Part shown: in pieces, positions 1-4,360 of the stretch
How the letters are laid out: each line of letters starts with the position of its first letter
Numbering within the stretch: the first letter of the stretch is position 1
Source of the DNA: Planctomycetota bacterium
GTDB lineage: Bacteria > Planctomycetota > Planctomycetia > Pirellulales > Lacipirellulaceae
Length of the DNA: 6,422 nt
Reading direction: 5' to 3'
Assembly: GCA_013151315.1 (NCBI GenBank)
Contig: JAADIN010000060.1
Location: forward strand, 1 to 6,422
Made by a program: the position numbers and the translations under genes
The notes under the pieces: model-generated
The model's database searches: none
Seen by the model: only the letters and a program-made list of their open reading frames with translations
Told to the model about the DNA's origin: nothing

Positions 1-187
1 CCTCCGAGGTGCAATAGACCTTGGAAACAAAGGCTTCGACGATCTCGATTCCTGCGTCGAGCGCTCGTCCAATCTCGCGCGGCCCGTCGATGAGAAATCG
101 CCCTTGTTTGGCGCGCTGTCGAGCGGAGCGGAGCTTGGCCGCTTCTTTGATGCGAACATTCTTTCGGCTCGTAATAATCTCAGTCAT
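1..187 (-). CDS. TrmH/SpoU-family RNA 2'-O-methyltransferase, N-terminal fragment (runs off the window)
   Basis: Translating the minus strand from the ATG at 187-185 gives 62 codons with no stop before the window edge. The protein begins MTEIITSRKNVRIKEAAKLR, continues with SARQRAKQGRFLIDGPREIG (residues 21-40) and then RALDAGIEIVEAF. This is the typical start of SpoU/TrmH (RlmB-like) enzymes: an 'ITSRxNxxIK' opening, an Arg/Lys-rich helix, then 'G.FLI-G.REI..AL.AG' of the small substrate-binding domain. Family members transfer methyl from SAM to a ribose 2'-OH in rRNA or tRNA through a knotted SPOUT domain, which would lie beyond the left edge. The RNA target cannot be told from this fragment. 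The start codon overlaps the stop of the upstream methyltransferase as ATGA (187-184), suggesting translational coupling in a two-gene RNA-modification operon, although that overlap may be secondary to a frameshift in the upstream gene. No Shine-Dalgarno sequence is visible. Confidence 0.8.
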   Translation of the reverse strand, partial: MTEIITSRKNVRIKEAAKLRSARQRAKQGRFLIDGPREIGRALDAGIEIVEAFVSKVYCTSE

Positions 188-1149
188 ATTTCGTTTTCGT
201 CAAAAAAATAGCCGCGATCTGATAGAAAATAGCCGCGATCTAACAGATCGCCGGAGGCCACCAAGCCCAACCATCTAAGCAGGCCATCGAGCAAACACCC
301 GCTAGGCAGCTTCCGCCCGTCGCTCGTCGTCAAATACAATCTACCAACTTCTGGCGGTTGACCACAGTGGCCAAACAATCCCTCCGAGAGATAAGCACTG
401 AGCTCCGCCGGCCCAATGCTCGAGGTGTGGCAAGTGCAAAGCACAAACGCCCGCCGCTTGGCCGTCAGCTCGCCACACAGATTTAAGAGCGGTAGCAAGT
501 CGCGACCGATCGACCACGGCTGCCCCTTTGGTCCATGGCCGTAGCTGGGCGGGTCGAGGATGATCGCGTCATACTGATTTCCCCGTTTTACTTCGCGTTG
601 GCAAAATTTCAGTGCGTCTTCGACAATCCAGCGGATGGGTGCGTTGGCTAAGCCGCTAGCGGCCGCGTTGCCTCGTGCGCGATCGACGACGCTCTTTGCC
701 GCATCGACATGCGTCACTTCGGCACCCGCACGAGCGGCTGCGAGCGTACTGCCGCCCGTGTAAGCAAACAGATTTAATACCTTGGGCTTTAGGGACGTAG
801 CGGCACGAGCCGTTTGTTCGGCAATCCATCGCCAGTTGGCGAGTTGCTCGGGAAACACCCCGACCTGACCCGACGGCAAAGGCGCAAGTTGCAGCGTCAT
901 ACCCAGACCACCGCCAACCACAAGATCGAAGTCTGTCACCTCCCACCGCCGGGCAACAGGCGACCAAACCCCGTCGCCAGCCCGATCCCCCCGATAGCAA
1001 GCCGTCGCGTCGCCCCACGCTTGCGGTTTCGCCGGAGAAATCTCCACCGCCCCCGGACAAGGCCGATCGAGTACCCAAGGCCCAAATTGCTCGAGCTTGC
1101 GCCCTTCGCCGAAATCAAGCAGCTCGTAGTCGGGAAAAGAAGGGGTCAT
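184..1149 (-). CDS. Class I SAM-dependent RNA methyltransferase, RlmI-like (COG1092 type)
   Basis: This 321-residue protein has a clear Rossmann methyltransferase core. SAM-binding motif I is LNLFAYTGGSTLAAARAGA (residues 125-143). An acidic residue in HVDAAKSVVDRAR (Asp149) would hold the SAM ribose, VEDALKF (176-182) follows, and motif IV is LDPPSYGHGPKG (198-209). The FAYTGG and DPPSYG signatures match RlmI/RlmK-type 23S rRNA cytosine-C5 methyltransferases. The N-terminal PUA domain of E. coli RlmI is missing; residues 1-120 instead resemble the N-terminal part of short COG1092 proteins. The substrate is probably rRNA, but this is not shown by the sequence. The gene is followed with a 4-base overlap by a TrmH-family gene. 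The tail is odd: after GRKLPSG (278-284) the last 37 residues look like out-of-frame and intergenic sequence, including a tandem DRGYFLS/DRGYFFD (304-317), so the native end was probably at 275-277. The start ATG at 1149-1147 has no visible Shine-Dalgarno sequence. Confidence 0.85.
   Translation of the reverse strand: MTPSFPDYELLDFGEGRKLEQFGPWVLDRPCPGAVEISPAKPQAWGDATACYRGDRAGDGVWSPVARRWEVTDFDLVVGGGLGMTLQLAPLPSGQVGVFPEQLANWRWIAEQTARAATSLKPKVLNLFAYTGGSTLAAARAGAEVTHVDAAKSVVDRARGNAAASGLANAPIRWIVEDALKFCQREVKRGNQYDAIILDPPSYGHGPKGQPWSIGRDLLPLLNLCGELTAKRRAFVLCTCHTSSIGPAELSAYLSEGLFGHCGQPPEVGRLYLTTSDGRKLPSGCLLDGLLRWLGLVASGDLLDRGYFLSDRGYFFDENEI
205..246. repeat. 21-bp tandem duplication (two units) at the methyltransferase 3' end
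   Basis: Units at 205-225 and 226-246 are identical over their first 16 bases (AAAATAGCCGCGATCT) and differ at two of the last five (GATAG versus AACAG). On the minus strand they encode the heptapeptides DRGYFLS and DRGYFFD. If the methyltransferase formerly stopped at 275-277, this repeat lay in the spacer before the next gene and became coding only through the frameshift. A short inverted repeat GATCTAACAGATC (237-249) overlaps the second unit. Confidence 0.9.
275..300 (-). other. Probable frameshift site and fossil stop at the end of the methyltransferase gene
   Basis: The annotated frame reads GRKLPSG and then CLLDGLLRW. If the frame is shifted by one base at the GGG at 300-298, the same DNA reads VFARWPA and meets TAG at 277-275. 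An 'LPSG-V-F-A-R-W' end followed at once by a stop is what I would expect for this family, whereas the 37-residue extension has no family-like features. The simplest reading is loss of one G from a run of four, with translation now continuing to the TGA at 186-184. A sequencing or assembly error in the G run would look identical. Confidence 0.55.
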
Positions 1150-1168
1150 GGGCTCAAAAATGATTGTC

Positions 1169-1197
1169 TTGGGTAGTTGGCAGTTTGGGCGTACAAT
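1169..1197 (+). promoter_or_regulatory. Weak candidate promoter for uvrA
   Basis: TTGGGT (1169-1174, three of six matches to TTGACA) is followed after 17 bases by TACAAT (1192-1197, five of six matches to TATAAT). Spacing is ideal, but the -35 match is poor. Transcription would start near 1204, leaving a leader of roughly 95 bases that includes the palindrome at 1239-1255. Confidence 0.3.
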
Positions 1198-1238
1198 GGT
1201 CGATTCGCGTTTTTTGTTCCGACAATGCCTTTGCTCCG

Positions 1239-1255
1239 GCGATGCGTCGCATCGC
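1239..1255. promoter_or_regulatory. Perfect 17-bp palindrome upstream of uvrA (operator or leader hairpin candidate)
   Basis: GCGATGCG, one central T, then CGCATCGC form two exactly complementary 8-base arms. It lies between the candidate promoter and the uvrA start, 44 bases before the ATG. It could be a dimeric repressor operator for one or both divergent genes, or a small hairpin in the uvrA leader; a one-base loop is sterically poor, which favours the operator reading. It does not match any regulator site I recognise. Confidence 0.45.
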
Positions 1256-1299
1256 GGCTATTTGCTTTGTGTCTCCCTCTCGATTGACAATCTCCACGT

Positions 1300-4200
1300 A
1301 TGCCCGCCTCAGATATCATCATCCAAGGTGCCCGCGAGCACAATCTCTGCGACGTCGATCTCGTGTTGCCGCGCAATAAGCTCATCTGCCTGACCGGCGT
1401 CTCGGGCAGCGGAAAAAGCTCGCTGGCGTTCGATACGCTCTTTGCCGAGGGCCAGCGACGTTATGTCGAAAGCCTCTCGACGTTCGCCCGGCAGTTTTTA
1501 GGCCAAATGCCCAAGCCGGATGTCGACCACATTAGCGGGCTGAGCCCCTCGATTTCGATCGCACAGAAATCCGCAGGAAGCAATCCTCGCTCGACGGTCG
1601 GCACCATCACCGAGATCTACGACTTTCTCCGCGTGCTCTATGCTCGCGTCGGCCAAGGCCATTGCTGGCAGTGCAACCTCCCCATCACGGCACAAACGCG
1701 AGAACAAATTATCGCCCGAATTCAGGGGCAACCGGCCAAGACCAAATTCTCGATACTCGCACCGGTCGTGCGGCAACAAAAGGGTGAATTCCGCGATCTG
1801 TGTGTCGACCTCTTAAAACAAGGTTTTGTCCGCGCCCGAGTCGATGGCCAAGTGGTTCCGCTCGCAGACGATCTGGGGCTCGACCGCCAGATGCGACACA
1901 ACATCGAAGTCGTCGTCGATCGGCTCACCAATGGCCCCGGCATTCGCACCCGATTGGCGGAGGCCGTCGAACTGGCGATGAAAGTCGGACAGGGAAACCT
2001 GATCGTCGCGATCGAACCCACGGGCGATGCTCCCGCACCCGAAGAAACGCCCGAAGAAGCAACAGCCGCCAAGCCTCGCCGAAAGAAAAAACGTGCAATC
2101 CCTGGAGACCTCCTGCTCTCGGCCGACTACGCCTGCAACCATTGCGGCCTCAGTTTTTTGCCGCCCACGCCGCAACTCTTTAGCTTCAACAGCCCGCAAG
2201 GCATGTGCTACGAGTGCGACGGTCTTGGGCAAATGTTTAGCTTCGATCCAACGAAACTAGCCACCCAACCTGAAAAGTCGCTTGCCCACGGCTGCATCGA
2301 ACTGGCCGGCAAGTGGAAAGACCTCAGCCGCTGGAAAAGGCATATCTACAAAGGCGTCGCCGATACGATCGAGCGAAAACAAGGACTCAAGGCGGGCGCG
2401 CTCACCGAAACTCCCTGGAAAGACCTAACCGACGACCAGCGGCATCTCTGGCTCTGGGGCACCGGCGACGAGCATATCACCTTTACCTGGCGAGGCGGAA
2501 AAAACTCGCAGAAATACGGCGGCACCTTCGAGGGAATCATTCCCGAGCTGCTCGAAAAATATCGTGGCGCCAAAAGCAAGTCGCTCATCGCCAAGCTCGA
2601 ACAGTTCATGAACGTCATCGAGTGTCCCGATTGCCTGGGCGAGCGGCTCAACCCGCAAGCTCGCGTCGCGACGCTCACCTCAGCCCACCCCGATTTCTCA
2701 GAACATCCGCGGCGAACGCTGCCCCAAATCAGTGCGCTGCCAATCGACGAAGCGGAGAAATTTTTCGCCGAACTGGTTCTCGACGACATGGGTCAGAAAA
2801 TCGCGGCCGAGGTACTCAAGGAAATCCGCGGCCGGCTAGGATTTCTTTCCAACGTGGGGCTCGCCTACCTTTCACTCGAACGGACGGCTCCCACGCTCTC
2901 GGGCGGCGAAACCCAGCGCATTCGCCTCGCGGGCCAAATCGGTTGTGGACTCGTCGGGGTGCTCTACATCCTCGACGAACCCTCGATCGGCCTGCACCCG
3001 CGCGACAACGATCGCCTACTATCAACCCTCGAGCGTCTGCGAGATCAAGGCAACACGGTCGTGGTCGTCGAACACGACGAAGATACGATGCGCGCCGCCG
3101 ACGAGATCATCGACTTCGGCCCCGGTCCGGGCGTCCGCGGTGGCGAAGTCGTCGCCCACGGCAGCGTCGCCGACCTGGCCAAATCCAAGCGCAGCGTCAC
3201 CGGCGCCTATCTCTCGGGCAAAAGTAAGATCGAAATCCCAAGTAAAAGGCGAATCGAAGGAATTCCGAATTCCGAATTCCCCATGCTCCGCGTCTTCGGT
3301 GCTCGGCATAACAACCTCAAGAATGTCGATTTCGAAATTCCGCTCGGCACGTTTGTTTGCCTTACCGGGGCAAGCGGGAGCGGCAAAAGCTCGCTTTTCT
3401 CCGACATTCTCGTCGAAGCCTTGCGGCGTGATCTCAACGGAGGAAAAGGTTCGCCGGGCGACCACGATCGGATTGAGGGGCTCGAACATCTCGACAAAAT
3501 GATCGCGATCGATCAATCACCGATCGGCCGAACGCCCCGTTCCAATCCGGCCACCTACATCAAAGTGTTTGATGAAATTCGCAATCTTTATGCCCGGCTA
3601 CCGGAATCAAAACGCCGTGGCTACAAGCCGGGCCGGTTTAGTTTCAACGTGGCCGGCGGGCGGTGCGAAGCGTGCAGTGGCAACGGCTCGAATAAACTTG
3701 AAATGGATTTTTTGGCCGACGTCTGGATTCCTTGCAACATTTGTCAGGGGCACCGTTTTAATCATGAGTCGTTGCAGGTCCAGTACAAAGGAAAATCGAT
3801 CGCCGACGTCTTGGAAATGGATATCCAGCAAGCGCTCGAGCACTTTGAGAATATCCCCAAGATCTACGACAAACTAAAAACGCTACATGCCGTTGGGCTC
3901 GACTACATGAAGCTTGGTCAGCCTTCGCCGACCCTTTCGGGCGGCGAGGCGCAGCGCATCAAACTGGCTCGCGAGTTGGTCAAAAAATCGACCGGTAAAA
4001 CGCTCTACATGCTCGACGAGCCGACAACCGGCCTGCACTTTGCAGATATCGAATTGCTACTGAAAGTGCTTCACGATTTTGTCGACGCCGGCAACACGGT
4101 TTTGGTGGTCGAACACAATCTCGACGTCATCAAAACGGCCGACTGGATCATCGACATCGGCCCCGACGGCGGAAAGTACGGGGGTGAGATCGTAGCGACC

Positions 4201-4360
4201 GGAACGCCGGAACAAATCGTCAAGCCAAAAGAAACCCAATCCCAAATCGTCTCCCACACCGCAATCGCCCTAGCCCCGCATCTCAACGGCGATTCCCGAG
4301 CCAAGCAGCTCGCTACCCAAGACAAGATTCGAGCTAAACGTAAAAAAATAAAACAGGCGA
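1300..4360 (+). other. UvrA unit 1 (first half of the fusion): NBD-I, UvrB-binding region, zinc modules, NBD-II
   Basis: Residues 1-1020. NBD-I starts at GAREHNLCDV with Walker A GVSGSGKSS (33-41) and the family block GQRRYVESLS. The Q-loop block reads ISIAQKSAGSNPRSTVGT, with Ala before Gln where E. coli has Glu (IEQK). The UvrB-binding region (about 150-230) retains LAPVVRQQKGEFRDL and HNIEVVVDR, close to E. coli. A zinc module C279-X2-C282-X20-C303-X2-C306 follows a low-complexity Pro/Glu/Lys insertion (about 234-266). LSGGE lies at 533 and LDEPSIGLHP at 558-567. NBD-II has GASGSGKSS (690-698), the signature IDQSPIGRTPRSNPATY, a DNA-binding zinc finger C789-X2-C792-X19-C812-X2-C815 with the same spacing as E. 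coli C740-C766, LSGGE (879) and LDEPTTGLH (905-913). A basic linker (about 974-1019, including KIRAKRKKIKQ) joins it to unit 2. Confidence 0.9.

Larger units (their letters stand above)
1150..1299. other. Divergent intergenic region between the methyltransferase operon and uvrA
   Basis: The 150 bases separate two genes transcribed away from each other, so promoters for both must lie here or overlap the coding ends. I see one weak sigma-70-like promoter candidate for uvrA, a perfect palindrome and a short T-rich run (1210-1216). Neither start codon is preceded by a Shine-Dalgarno sequence. I found no enterobacterial (CTGT-N8-ACAG) or Gram-positive (GAAC-N4-GTTC) LexA box, so SOS control of uvrA is not supported by known motifs. 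Confidence 0.7.

Noticed and set aside
21..278. 85-codon plus-strand open frame at the left edge
   Set aside because: It is antisense to the TrmH-family N-terminus and methyltransferase tail, both recognisable proteins; no independent coding evidence.
1284..1289. TTGACA-like -35 hexamer just before the uvrA start
   Set aside because: It is only about ten bases from the ATG, so a matching -10 and start site would fall inside the coding sequence and give a truncated message.
1150..1299. SOS (LexA) box controlling uvrA
   Set aside because: Neither CTGT-N8-ACAG nor GAAC-N4-GTTC occurs; the isolated GTTC near 1216 has no partner at the right distance.
2313..3227. 304-codon plus-strand open frame in another frame of uvrA
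   Set aside because: Extremely Arg-rich and low-complexity translation, fully inside conserved UvrA coding sequence; a shadow frame.
1300..4360. Unit 1 as a separate UvrA gene followed by a second uvrA gene
   Set aside because: No stop codon occurs between the halves, and no start with an intergenic gap is present around 4200-4365; the frame continues through a basic linker.
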